A stretch of DNA of 12,450 bases from the NCBI GenBank assembly GCA_028678635.1, contig JAJRDC010000069.1, forward strand, positions 1 to 12,450, in the 5' to 3' direction. Shown here in pieces: positions 1-12,000 of the stretch. Under the pieces are notes generated by a model, which did no database searches, was not told the origin of the DNA, and saw nothing but the letters and a program-made list of their open reading frames with translations. Position 1 is the first letter of the stretch. Each line of letters begins with the position of its first letter. Source of the DNA: Methanomicrobiales archaeon (lineage in GTDB: Archaea; Halobacteriota; Methanomicrobia; Methanomicrobiales; JACTUA01). The translations under genes were made by a program, and so were the position numbers.

Positions 1-3000
1 GACCACGCGGGTGCAGTGGAAGCGCTGGACCGGGCGGTGGAGATCCTCCCGGACCACTGGGATGCCTGGTACCGGAAGGGCATCTCCGAGGCAGCTGAGG
101 AACGGGACAGGGATGCCGCCGTGTCCCTCGGCCGGTCCGTGGAGATTGAACCGGCGAACGGTGACGCATGGTACCGGCTGGGTCTTGCCCGGCAGGCAAT
201 GGAGGACCACGCGGGTACCGTGGAAGCGCTGGACCGGGCAGTGGAGATCGCCCCCGAGCATGCGGATGCATGGTACCGGAAGGGCCTCTCGGAGCTGGCC
301 CTGGAGCGGTTTCGGAACGCCACCGGATCCCTGGCCCGGTCCGTGAAGAAGGACCCGGCGAACGGGGACTCCTGGTACCGGCTGGGGCTGGCCCGGCAGA
401 AGATCGATGACCACGAGGGAGCGGTGGAGGCGTTCACGCGGGCAGCGGAGATTGTGCCGGACCTCACCGACGCCTGGTACCGGAAGGGTCTCTCCGAGGA
501 GATGAGTGATGACCCTGCTGCGGCGGAGGAATCGTACCGGAAGACCGTGGCCCTCACCCCCGATCATGTGGATGCCTGGTACCATCTGGGGCTGATCCGG
601 AGGATCAGGAAGGACTTCTACGGGGCAGTGGAGGCCCTGGAGCATGCCCTGGAGGCGGATCCGGACCGGGCCGGGGCGTGGTACCAGAAGGGGCTCTCGG
701 AGGGGGACCTCCTTGACTACGGGGCATCGGTGGAGTCCCTCTCCCGGGCGGTCGCCCTGGCACCGGAGGATACTGACGCGTGGTTCCACCGCGGGGTGGG
801 CCTGCGCCAGCTGGGGAAATTCAGCGATGCCGTGGAATCCTTCAGCCGGGTCCTGGCCCTCCGGCCGGATCACGGCGAGGCGCTGCTGCTCCGGGGCCGC
901 TCCGCTCTGGATGCCGCCCGGCCGGAGGAGGCCCGGGAGGATCTCACCCGGGTCACCTCGCTCCTGCCGGAGCAGGCCGGGGCCTGGTACCTGAAGGGGC
1001 TCGCGGAGGAAGCGCTGGATCGAAAGGAGGACGCCCTCCGCTCCTTCACCGAGGCCACGCTGCAGGAACCGGGGCATGCGGATGCGTGGTACCGGCTGGG
1101 ATCGGCCCTGGAAAAGACCGGCGACCATGAGGGGGCTGCGGGATCCTTTGCCCGGTCCCTGGAGATCACACCGGACCATGCCGAAGCCTGGTACCGGAAG
1201 GGCCTTGCGGAGGAGGTCCTGGAACGGTGGGAGGATGCCAGCCGATCCTTCTCCCGTGCAGGGGAGCTGGAAGCCGGCCGGGCCGATGCCTGGTACCACC
1301 TGGGGATTGCCCGGATGGCCATGGGCGACCATCCCGGGGCCGCTGACGCCTTCGCGAAAACGGTGGCCATCGCCCCGGACCGTGCAGACGCATGGTACCG
1401 GCTGGGGCTCTCTGAGGAGGGGCAGGACCGGCTGCAGCAGGCCGCCACCTCCTTCAGCCGGTCCGTGGCACTGGATGCGACCCGGGAAGCAACCTGGTAC
1501 CAGATGGGGCTGGCCCGGCAGGGGATCGGGGATCACGAGGGGGCGGTGGAGGCCTTCAGCCGGGCGGTGGATCTGGCCCCTGACCACGCGGACACCTGGT
1601 ACCGGAAGGGGCTTTCCGAGGCAGCGCTGGACCGTCATGCCGATGCAGCCGGATCCTTCGCACGGTTCGTGGAGAAGGAACCGGCAACCAGTGACGGCTG
1701 GTACCGGCTGGGGCTGGCCCGGCAGGGGATCGGGGATCACGAGGGGGCGGTGGAGGCCCTCACCCGGGCAGTGGAGATCGCACCGGATCATGCGGATGCG
1801 TGGTACTGGAAAGGGATCTCAGAGTCGACGCGGGACCGTGATACCGATGCAGCCGGATCCTTCGCACGGTTCGTGGAGAAGGAGCCGGAGAACAGCGATG
1901 CCTGGTACCGGCTGGGGGCTGCCCGCCTGGCATCCGGCGATCATGCAGGGGCGGCGGAGGCATTCTCCCACGTGGTGGATCTGGTCCCGTATCATGCCGA
2001 TGCCTGGGTCCAGAAGGGGGTCGCGGAGGAGGCGCAGGAACGGTGGGATGATGCTGCCCGCTCGTTTGCCCGTGCCGTCGAGCTGGAACCGGACCGGGCC
2101 GATGCCTGGTTCCACCTGGGGAATGCCCGGAGGGAGACCGGTGACCATGACGGTGCCGTCCAGGCATTCACCCGCTTCCTGGACCGTGAACCGGAGAACG
2201 CCGAGGGCTGGTACCGGAAGGGACTCTCCCATGAGGAACTGGGGCAGCGGGATGAGGCACTCCGCTCGTACGGCCGGTCGCTGGAGATCCAGCCGGAACA
2301 GTTCGATCCCCTCCTCCGGACCGGGCTCCTCCGGGAATCCATGGGCAGACCCGGGGAGGCGGTGGAGGCACTGGACCGGGCCACCCGCGTGGAACCGGAG
2401 TCTGCAGAGGCCTGGTACCACCTGGGCATGAACTTCGCCCGGAAAGAATCCCATGACGGGGCCATCCGGGCACTGGACCGGGCCCTGGCACTGGAGCCGG
2501 AGAACGCCGATGCCCTCTTCCATGCCGGTATCTCCCGGATGGCCCTGGGCGACTTCGCCGCCGCCACACCCCTGCTCCAGTCGTCCCTGGAACGGGTACC
2601 GGATCGGCGGGAAGCCCTGGTGGCCCTGGGGAAGTGCCGGAGCGAGCTCCGGCAGTTCGGTGAGGCGGTCCCCGTCCTGGCCCGGGCGCTTTCCCTGGAC
2701 AGCGGGGATCCCGGCACCTGGTTCCTGAAGGGCCTGGCCGAGGAGGAGCTGCGCGACTATCCCGCGGCGGTGGAGTCCTTCACCCAGGTGGTCAGCCGGG
2801 AACCGGGGAACGCCTCCGCATGGTTCCACCTGGCCACCTGCCAGGACAGGGCAGGCGCGCCGGAGCAGGCCCTCGCCTCCCTCACCCGCAGCCTGGAGAT
2901 CGACCCCTCCAGTGCCGAGGCATGGACCCGGCAGGGGCTCCTCCTCGGGGATGCCGGCCGGTCACGGGAACAGCGGGACGCCCTAGAGAAGGCCCTCTCC

Positions 3001-6000
3001 CTCTCACCGGAGAATCCCGGTCTCTGGCTGGAGATGGGAAGGGTGCAGATGCGGCTCGGTGAGTACCAGGCCGCGGTGGAGTCGCTGGAACGGTGCCTGG
3101 CCCTGGACCCCCGGGAGGCGCCTGCACACCTGGCCCTGGGGATCGCCAGGATGCAGATCGGTCAGCCGGTCCCGGCCCTCTCCGCCCTGACGAACGCCCT
3201 GGAGCTGGACCCGGGGATGGTGGAGGCCTGGTACCACCTGGGGCTCGTGCTTTCAGAGATGCGGCGGTTCGGCGAGGCGGCGGAAGCCTTTGAGAACGTG
3301 ACGGACCTGGAACCGGGGAACCTCACCGCCTGGTACCACCGGGGCCTCGCACTGAACCGGCTGAACCGGTACCGGAAAGCCATCACCTGCCTGGAGAAGG
3401 TGCTGGCCGCCGAGCCCGATCATCCCGGAGCCCTGGTGGAGAAGGGCCTCGCGGAGAAAGGCCTCCTCCACTATGGCGACGCCGTAGAGACATTCAACCG
3501 GGCGCTGGAACGGGACCCGGAGAACGTGCCGGCCCTGTTCCACAAGGGGCTGATCCTGGAGGAACTGGGCGTCCACGGCGAAGCCCTCGCGTTCTACGAC
3601 CAGGTGCGGGAGATCGAGCCCGGCCGCGCGGAGGTACAGTTCCACCGGGCCCTCTGCCTGCAGGTTCTCGGGAGGGACCAGGAGGCGGTGGAGGCGCTGG
3701 ATGCGATCCTGGCTGACAATCCCCGCCACACGGACGCCTGGTTCCAGAAGGCCCTGGTGCTGGGGGAGATGCAGCAGTACGCAGAAGCGCTTTCGGCGCT
3801 CGCAGAGGTGGAGGAGGCCAGGCCGGAGTACGTTCCCCTCTGGGAACAGAAGGGAGCTTTCCTCCATGCCCTGGGGCGGCGGGAGGAGGCACTCCAGGCG
3901 TACGACCGGGCGCTGGAGAGGGACCCGGCCAGCAGCCGGGTCTGGTCCGGGAGGGGGGTTGTCCTGGAGGAGCAGGGGGACCGGGAGGGTGCCCTCTTTG
4001 CCCAGGAGATGGCCACGAAGTCGGATCCCCACAACCTCACCGCCTGGTACCTGCAGGGCCGCCATCTCTCTGCCCTTGGAAGGGACCAGGAGGCGGTGGA
4101 GGCCTTCCGGAAGGTGCTGGAACTGGACTCCCGTCATGCGGGGGCCCTCCTCTCCGCCGGTCTGGCCCTGAACCGGCTGGGGAGGTACGAGAAGGCCGTC
4201 GAAGCCCTTGACCGGGCCATCAGGGAGACACCCGGTGATGTCCGGGCATGGATGGCGAAGGGGACCGCCGAACAGGAGCTGGCGCGGTACCCCGATGCCG
4301 TGGCATCCTTCGACCGGGTCATCTCCCTGGAACCGGAGCACGCACCGGCATGGCACAGCCGGGGAATCGCCCTGAACCGGCTGGGCCGGTTCGAGGAGGC
4401 CCTGGCTTCCCTCGACCAGGCGGTGCGCCGTGATCCCGGCAACGGCGAGGCCTGGTTCACCCGGGGTACCATCCAGAACCAGCTGGAGCGGTACAGTGAC
4501 GCGGTGGAGTCCTTCGGCCGGGTGACCGAACAGGACCCGGACCATGCCCAGGCCTGGTACAACCGGGCCGCCGCCCTGTACCAGCTGCAGCGGTATGAGG
4601 AGTCCCGGGACGCCAGCCGGAAAGCGGTGGAGGCGGACCCCTCACTGACCCGGGCGTGGTACAACCTGGGGCTCTCCGAGAACCAGATGGAGCAGTACGG
4701 CCCCGCGGTCGAGGCCTTTGACCGGGTGCTGGAGCGGGAGCCGGTGAATGCCCATGCCTGGTACAACCGGGGCTGGGCCCTCTCCTCCCAGGAACGCTAC
4801 CCCGACGCGGTGGATTCCTTCCAGCGGGCGCTGGCCATCGACCCGGCGGACACGGCCTCCTGGTACCACCAGGGGGTTGCCCTCTTCCAGCTGAAGCGGT
4901 TTGCCGAGGCCATCCCCTGCTTTGAGAAGGTGACGGAACGGACCCCCGATGATGTGCGATCCTGGTACTACCGGGGCCTGGCCCTCACTGAAATGGGCCG
5001 GGAAGAGGAGGCGGTCACCTCCTTTGAAAAGGTGCTCCAGCTCGATCCCCAGCACGAGGATGCCTGGTACCGGATCGGGTCCATCTTCTTTGCCCTGAAG
5101 GGGTATGCTGAAGCCCTGGACTGTGCCGACCGGGCACTGGAGAACCGCCCGGATCACCGGGGAGCCCTCTCCCTCCGGGGCCGCTGCCTGGCGGCACTGG
5201 GTCGGAATCCCGAGGCAGAGGAGACCTTCGCCCGGGTCACGGAAGAGGAACCCGAGGGAGTGATGGCGTGGCTCTCCCTGGCGAGGGCGCGGATGGCCCT
5301 CTCCCGGTTCCCGGGAGCGCTGCAGGCCAGCGAGCGGGCCCTGCGACTGGAACCCGCCTCCGCGGAGGCCCTCCACCTCCGGGGGCTGGCCCTCTCCCGC
5401 CTGGGGAGGACCACCGAGGCCCTGGAGTCCTTTGACCGCGCACTGCGCGAGGCACCGGGTGCTGCCGAGACACTCTTCGAACAGGGCCTGGTGTACCAGG
5501 CGATGGAACGGTACCGGGATGCCCTGACCCGGTTCGGGGAGGTCCTGGCACAGGATCCCGGCCACACCCGGGCCTGGTACCAGTCAGGGCTCTGCAGGGA
5601 GGCCCTCACCGACTACGGAGAGGCGGTGAAGGATTTTGACCAGGTCCTGGTACTGGAACCCGGCAATGCTCAGGTACATTTCCACCGGGGGCTCTCCCTC
5701 GCGGGACTGGACCGGCATCCCGATGCCGTGGAGAGTCTGTCGAAGGCGCTGGCCCTGGACCCCGGCAATCCCCGGTACCTGCACCGCCTGGGAGTGGAAC
5801 AGGAGCGTGCCGGCAGGTACTCCGATGCCGCGGGGACTCTCCGGGAGGCCGTGGAGAAGGAGCCGGCGAACAGCGATGCCTGGTACCACCTGGGCCTCGC
5901 CCTGCAGGGGCAGGGGGAGGCGGAAGCGGCGGTGGACGCCCTGGACCAGGCCCTCTTCCTGGAACCGACCACCGCGGAAGGCTGGTTCCGGCGGGGGCTC

Positions 6001-9000
6001 TCCCTGGAGAAGACGGGGAAAGAGGAGATCGCCCTGGAATCCTACGGCCGGGCCGCCGAGATCGACCCCACCCATGCCGGTGCCCTCGCGGCGGAGGGCG
6101 CCCTCCTCTTCCGGAGGAGGGATCTCCCCGCCGCGCTGGAGGCCTTCGACCGGCTGCTGGCCCAGGATCCCTCGTCAGCCTCTGCGCACTACAACCGGGG
6201 CTGTATCCTCTCCGGGCTCCAGCGGTACGGGGATGCGGCCAGGGCCTTTGACCGGTCCCTGGAGCTGGACCCCGGGAACGCGCTGGCCTGGAACAACCGC
6301 GGCGGTGTCCTGATCCACCTGGGGAGGTACGAGGAGGCCGGCGAGTCCCTGTCCCGTGCCGTCTCCCTGGACCCCGAAAGCGGCGGTGCATGGTTCAACC
6401 GCGGACTTGCCCAGGTGGAGCTGAAGCAGTTCCCGGAAGCAATGGAATCCTTTGACCATGCCACCCGGCTTGATCCCCTTCACGCCGAGGGCTGGTACCA
6501 GAAGGGCCTGGTGCACCTCTCCCTGGACCAGCCGGAACAGGCGGCACGGGCCGCGGGGGCGGCCCTGGAACTGGATCCCGGCCGCGGCAGGACCTGGTTC
6601 CTCATGGGCCAGGCGTTCCTTTCCCTGGAGCGGTATCCCGAGGCCGTCACCGCCCTGGACCGGGCTCTGGAGAGGGAACCCCAGATCCCCGAGGCCTGGT
6701 TCCTCCGGGGCAGGGCCCTCTCCGCCCTGAACGAGCACGGGGAAGCGGTCGATTCCTTCACCCGGGCCCTGGCACTGGACGGGAGCCTCATGGAAGCCCG
6801 GTACCTGCAGGGCCTGGGGCTCATGGAGATGGGCCGCCTCCCCGAGGCGGTGGAGGCACTGGATGCGGTCGTCGCGGTGCAGGGGGACCGGGACGATGCC
6901 TGGTACCAGAGAGGACGGGCCCTCGCAGGAGAGCGGAGGTTCGCCGATGCCGCCGAATCCTTTGGGAAGGCCGTGGAGATCCGGCCGGACCGGGCTGAGG
7001 CCTGGTTCGGCCGCAGCACCGCTCTCCTGGAGGAGTCCCGCTACGAAGAGGCGGCGGAGGCGCTGGAACAGGTGATCCGTCTCCAGCCGGACCACGAACA
7101 GGCATGGTACCTGAAAGGACTCTGCCTGCAGCACCTGGGACAGCATGAAGCCGCTGCAGAGGCCTTCGGGGAGGTGGCACGCCTGCAGCCGGAGCATGAC
7201 CAGGCCCTCTTCCTCCGGGGCCTCTCCCTTGCGGAACTGGGGAGGGACGGGGAGGCGGTGGAGTCCTTCTCCCGTTCCCTGGCCGTGCAGCCTGAGAACC
7301 TCCAGGCCTGGACAGGGAAGGGGCTCTCCCTCGCGGAGCTTGGCCGGTGGGACGAGGCCCTGGATGCCCTGGAGCGGGCCATCTACCTCTCGCCGGACCA
7401 CGTGCAGGCATGGTATGAACGGGGCCGGATCCAGGCAGCCCTGGGTTCGCCCGACGAGGCCTTCGCCTCCTTCGAGAGGGTCATCGCCGTGGAACCCGAG
7501 AACGCCGATGCCCTCTATGAGATGGGGAAGATCCGGGCCTCGCAGGGGGACGTGGACGGCGCCATCGGGTTCTTCTCCCGTGCCACCGACGCCAATCCCA
7601 CCCATGCTGATGCCTGGTACCGGCTGGCCACCCTCCGGGTCCCCCAGGGCGAGGGCGAGGAGGCGCTGGCAGCCCTGGACCGGACGGCGGAGATCCGCCC
7701 CGATGACGCCGAGGTGTGGTACAACCGGGGCTGCATCCTCTCGGGGCTGGGCCGGTTTCCGGAGGCGGCGGAGTCCTTCTCCCGCTCCCTCGCCCTGGAC
7801 CCGGATAACGCCTCCGCATGGAACAACCGGGGGGGTGTCCTCTTCGAGATGGGAGACTTCGCCGGTGCAGTGGAGGCGTTTGACCATGGGACCAGCCTGG
7901 ACCCGGGCCACGCCCCCTCATGGTATAACCGGGGCCTGGCCCAGCAGGAGCTGGGGCGGCATGACGATGCCGAGGCCTCGTTCCTCCGCGTGATCGGGCT
8001 GGACCCGGAGAACACCGGGGCGTACTTCCACCGGGCCCAGAGCCTGGCAGCGCTGGGGAGACACGGGGAGGCGGAGGATGCGGCGGACCAGGTCCTGGCA
8101 CGGGACCCCGAGGATCCCCAGGCATGGCTGGTGAAAGGGACCACCCTGTCCGCCCGGGAACGCCACGGCGAGGCCGCCGAGGCGTTCCGCAGGGCCATCT
8201 CCCTGGAACCCGGGGATGCCACGGCCTGGTACCTCCTGGGGCGGTCCGAGAGGGCCGAAGGTGACCTGGACCAGGCGGCGGATTCCCTCCGCCACGGTCT
8301 CGCCATCTCCCCGGCGAGCACCGAGGCCTGGTACGACCTGGCCCTCACCGCCCTCGCGAGGGGACGCTACGGCGAGGCCATCGACCCCCTCACGGAGACG
8401 GTGGAGCGGGATCCCTCCCATGCCGGCGCCTGGTATCACCTGGGCCTGGCCCGGGAGAAGGAGGGGGACCTGGATGCGGCGCGGGAAGCACTGGAGCAGG
8501 CCATCGCCCTCTCCCCTGGCGATCCACAGCCCTGGGTGCTGAAGGGGCGTGTCCTCTTTGCGGTGGGACAGTTTGATGGTGCCGCCTCCGCCTTCGCGAT
8601 GGCCGGCGATCTCCGGCCCGGGGATGCCGTACCCCGCTTCTGCCGTGCCCGTTCGCTGCAGCAGGCAGGCGATGCGGAGGGGGCCCTCGCGGCGGTGGGG
8701 GAGGCCCTGGAGCGGGACGGGGAACCGGCCCGTTTCTGGCATCTCAAGGGGGAGATCCTCTCCTCCCTGGGGAAGGATACGGAAGCCGCCCTCGCCCTCT
8801 CAAAGGCGCTGGAGGCAGACCCCTCTGATCCCGGGACGCTGCGGGATCTGGGTGACGTGCTCCAGCGGCTGGGACGGTACCGGGAGGCGGGGGACCTCTA
8901 CGAACGGGCCCTCCGGGAGAGCCCCGACGATCCCGGTCTCCTGGCCGACAGGGGAGCCGCAGCCCTGGCCGGCGGGGATCCCGCTGCCGCGGCGGATGCC

Positions 9001-12000
9001 CTGGAGGCCGCCGTGGCACTGCAGCCTGACGTGGCAGCGACCTGGATCCGGCTTGGGGAGGCACGGGAGATCCTGGGCCGGGACGACGATGCTGCCGATG
9101 CCTTCCGTTCTGCCCTGGACCTGCAGCCGGATGCGCCCGGTCTCTGGATCCGGCTGGGGAGGCTCCTCGCCAGGACCCGCCGGTGCGATGAGGCGGCGGA
9201 GGCCCTTGCACGGGGCCTCGCCCAGGAGCCGGATCACGCGGAGGATTGGTACCTGATGGGCCGGGTGGAGATGGCGCAGGAACGGTACGCCGGGGCCGTG
9301 GAAGCCCTGGACCGCGGGCTTGCCGGTTCGCCCGGCCATGCCGGCATGCTGGCGGCCCGGGGGATGGCCCTCCAGGCCCTCGGCAGGACGGAGGAGGCGG
9401 CTGCGTCCTATGCCGAGTGCACCCGGGCCGATCCCGGCCACCGGACCGCCAGTGCCGCCCTCGGGATCTGCCACGAGGAACTGGGGCAGTACGATGCAGC
9501 GGAGGAGGCGTACCTCCGGGCAGTGGAGATCGCTCCCGGGAACCCGGACCTCTGGCTCCGGCTGGGAATGGTCCGGCGGGAGCGGGGTCTCTGGAAGGAG
9601 GCTTCCGATGCCTTCGGGCGGCGGATCGGCCTCCTGCCCCGCGATGCCACCGCGTGGCGGCTGAAGGGCGAGAGCCTTCTCTCGGCCGGCGATGCGGGAG
9701 CGGCCGCGGAAGCCCTGGCTCAGGCGGTGGAGATCGATCCGGGGGATGCCGATTCCTGGGAGACCCTGGGCCGGTCCCTGGAGGGGCAGGAGCGGTTCGC
9801 AGAAGCGGCGGAGGCCTATGGACACCTGGTCTCCCTGGACCCTTCCCGGTCCGGCGGATGGCTCCGGAAGGGGACCTGCGAGTACCGGATCCAGCATTAT
9901 GCGGACGCGGCGCCCTCGCTGGCGGAGGGCCTCCTTACCGGTGAAGGGACCGGGGAAGACTGGTTCCGGCTGGCCCGGTCCCTGGCGGAGCTGGACCGGC
10001 TGGATGAGGCGGTGGATGCGTTCTCGCAGGCAGGGATCCTGCAGCCCGATGACCCGGAACCCTGGTTCCAGCAGGGTGCCGGACTCCGGCGCCTCGGCAG
10101 GATCCACGACGCCATCGAGGCCTTTGACCGGGCCCTGGAGGTATCACCCTCCCACACGGGTGCGCTGATTCAGCGGGGGATCGCATACCGGGAACTGGGG
10201 AATCCCGAAGAGGCGGCGGTATCCTTTGAAGCGGCCCTCCGGCTGGCCCCGGATGATCCGTCGGTCTGGTGGCAGGCCGGGATCACCCGGGAGGAGCTGG
10301 GGGAGTACCGCGCTGCCGCCGACGCCTACCGGAGCATGCTGGAGAAGGAACCCGGTGAACCCCGCGCCCGGTACCGGCTGGCCTCCTGCCTGGAGCAGCT
10401 GGGGAACCACGGCGAGGCCCTGGCCCTCCTGGACGGGCTCCTGGAGGAGGATAATGGCGACGGCGACCTCTGGTACCAGCGGGGCCTGATCCTGATGGTG
10501 CTGGGCCGGACCGCGGAGGCGCTGGAGGCCTTCACCCGGGCCGCATCCCTGGATCCCGGGAACGCATCGGCGTACTACCAGAAGGGGCTGGCCTTCCGGG
10601 CGCTGGAGAGGGACCAGGAGGCGGTGGGGGCCTTCGAGATGGCCCTCATGACCCGGTCTGACGATCCCCCCTCCTGGTTCCAGAAAGGGGTCTCCCTGGC
10701 CTCCCTGGGAAGGCATGCGGAAGCCGTCGAGGCCTTCATGGAGGTGCTGGCCCTGGAACCCGCCCACCTCCTGGCACTCTCCGGCCGGGGGCAGTCGCTG
10801 CTGGCCCTGGGCCGGACCGGGGAGGCACTGGAGGTCTTCGAGGCGGCCGTGCAGCAGGCGCCCGCCTTTGACCGGGCATGGTTCTGCCGTGGCATCGCCC
10901 TCTCCCGGCTGGAACGGCGGGAGGAGGCCCGGGACTCCTTCACGCAGTCGCTGGACCTGAGCCCCGAGGATGCGGAGGCCTGGTACCGGAAGGGTACCTG
11001 TGAGCTGGCCCTCCACCGCTGGCAGGAGGCCCTCACCGCTGCGGAGCAGGGGCTCCTCCACGGGCCGGAGCGGGCGGACCTGAAGTACGTGAAGGGGGCA
11101 GCCCTCCTGGGCCTGGAGAGGCCGGAGGAGTCGGCGGCGGCGATCCGGGAATCCCGGGCCGAAGGATACGACCAGGCTGAATCCCTCCTCCTCCTGGGCC
11201 GGGCGCTGGCGGTGCAGAAGGATCACGGGGGGGCAGCGGAGGCCTTCCGGGCCTACGTGGAAAAGGAGCCGGATCGCACCGAAGGGTGGTACCGGCTGGG
11301 GCTGTCCCTCTCCGTCCTCCGGCAGTGGGAGGAGGCGGAGCATGCGTTCCGGAAGGTGACGGATCTCGATCCGGATTCCGAGGAGGGGCCCTTCCACCTG
11401 GGGAGGATCCTCCAGGAACAGGGCCGGCACGACGACGCGCTCCCGGTCCTCAAGCAGGCGCTGAAGAAGAATCCCCGGAACGCGGCGGCCTGGCACCATG
11501 CCTCCACCTCCCTCTTCCGGCTGGGGAGGGGAGACGAGGCGGTCCGTGCCCTGGACCGCGCCCTGCGGATCCATCCGGAGGATCCCGATGCCTGGTACGA
11601 CAGGGGCTGTGTCCTCTCCTCACTGGGGAAGTACGGCCCCGCGGTGGAGTCCTTTGACCGGACCCTGGCGCTGATCCCCGGCCATGTCCCTGCCCTCAAC
11701 AACCGGGGCGGGGCCCTCTTTGCCATGGGCAGGCTCGCCGATGCGGAACAGGCGTACGCCCAGGCCCTCTCCATGGAGCCCGACAACCCGCAGGCCCTCT
11801 ATAACCTGGGTCTTGTGCAGGACGAGCAGGGGTTCCCGGAGCAGGCCCTCACCTCTATCGGGCGTTCCCTGGCCCGGGACGAGGGCCAGCCCGCCGCGTG
11901 GAGGGACCAGGGCAGGGTGCTCCGTGAACTGGGGAGGTACGGGGAAGCGGTGACGTCCTATGACCGGGCGCTGGAGCGGGATCCCTCTGACGGGACCGCC

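Larger units (their letters stand above)
1..2310 (+). repeat. Higher-order repeat: alternating TPR types A and B, 204-bp period
   Basis: Two kinds of TPR alternate in units k0-k21. Type B (Trp at 67, 271, 475, 679 and so on) reads Trp-Tyr-x-Lys-Gly-Leu-Ser-Glu, carries Arg near position 16, and often ends Val-Glu-Lys-Glu-Pro. Type A (169, 373, 577, 1087, 1291, 1495, 1699 and so on) reads Trp-Tyr-x-Leu-Gly-Leu-Ala-Arg, then Asp-His near 16-17, Gly-Ala, and Ala-Pro-Asp-His. Position 7 thus alternates Lys and Leu, and several B units have Ser or Phe where TPRs normally have Ala27. The unit of duplication is a pair: bases 1-45 match 205-249 with only 3 differences. The pattern is interrupted at k7-k8 and fades after k21. 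It probably continues upstream, since the window opens inside a type A unit. Confidence 0.88.

Noticed and set aside
1..180. Start codon and ribosome-binding site near the left edge
   Set aside because: The open frame already runs through base 1 in mid-repeat, with typical TPR residues from the first codon, so translation must begin upstream of the window.
1..2310. Possible CRISPR array or DNA satellite, because of regular repeats
   Set aside because: The spacing is 102/204 bp, the repeats are diverged mainly as codons would be, and the reading frame stays open. There are no short identical direct repeats separated by unique spacers.
1076..2431. Plus-strand open frame in another phase (451 codons)
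   Set aside because: It is the frame-shifted reading of the TPR array: a Trp/Gly/Arg/Pro-rich translation repeating every 34 residues. The frame-1 reading gives textbook TPRs over the same bases.
3253..4545. Long minus-strand open frame (430 codons)
   Set aside because: Periodic antisense shadow, rich in Pro, Gly, Val and Leu, overlapping intact TPR units throughout.
6175..7911. Long minus-strand open frame (578 codons)
   Set aside because: It is the antisense shadow of the TPR frame: its translation repeats every 34 residues with Pro/Gly/Leu-rich composition and matches no fold I recognise. Low stop frequency in GC-rich periodic DNA explains its length.
9196..9882. Clustered Cys residues as a zinc site
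   Set aside because: The Cys residues are dozens of positions apart in different repeats and form no CxxC or Cys/His pairing pattern.
8800..10107. Long minus-strand open frame (435 codons)
   Set aside because: Periodic shadow of the coding repeat, with no start context or independent codon signature.
10144..11574. Long minus-strand open frame (476 codons)
   Set aside because: Same cause: a 34-residue periodic, Pro/Gly/Arg-rich antisense translation lying fully inside the continuous TPR frame.
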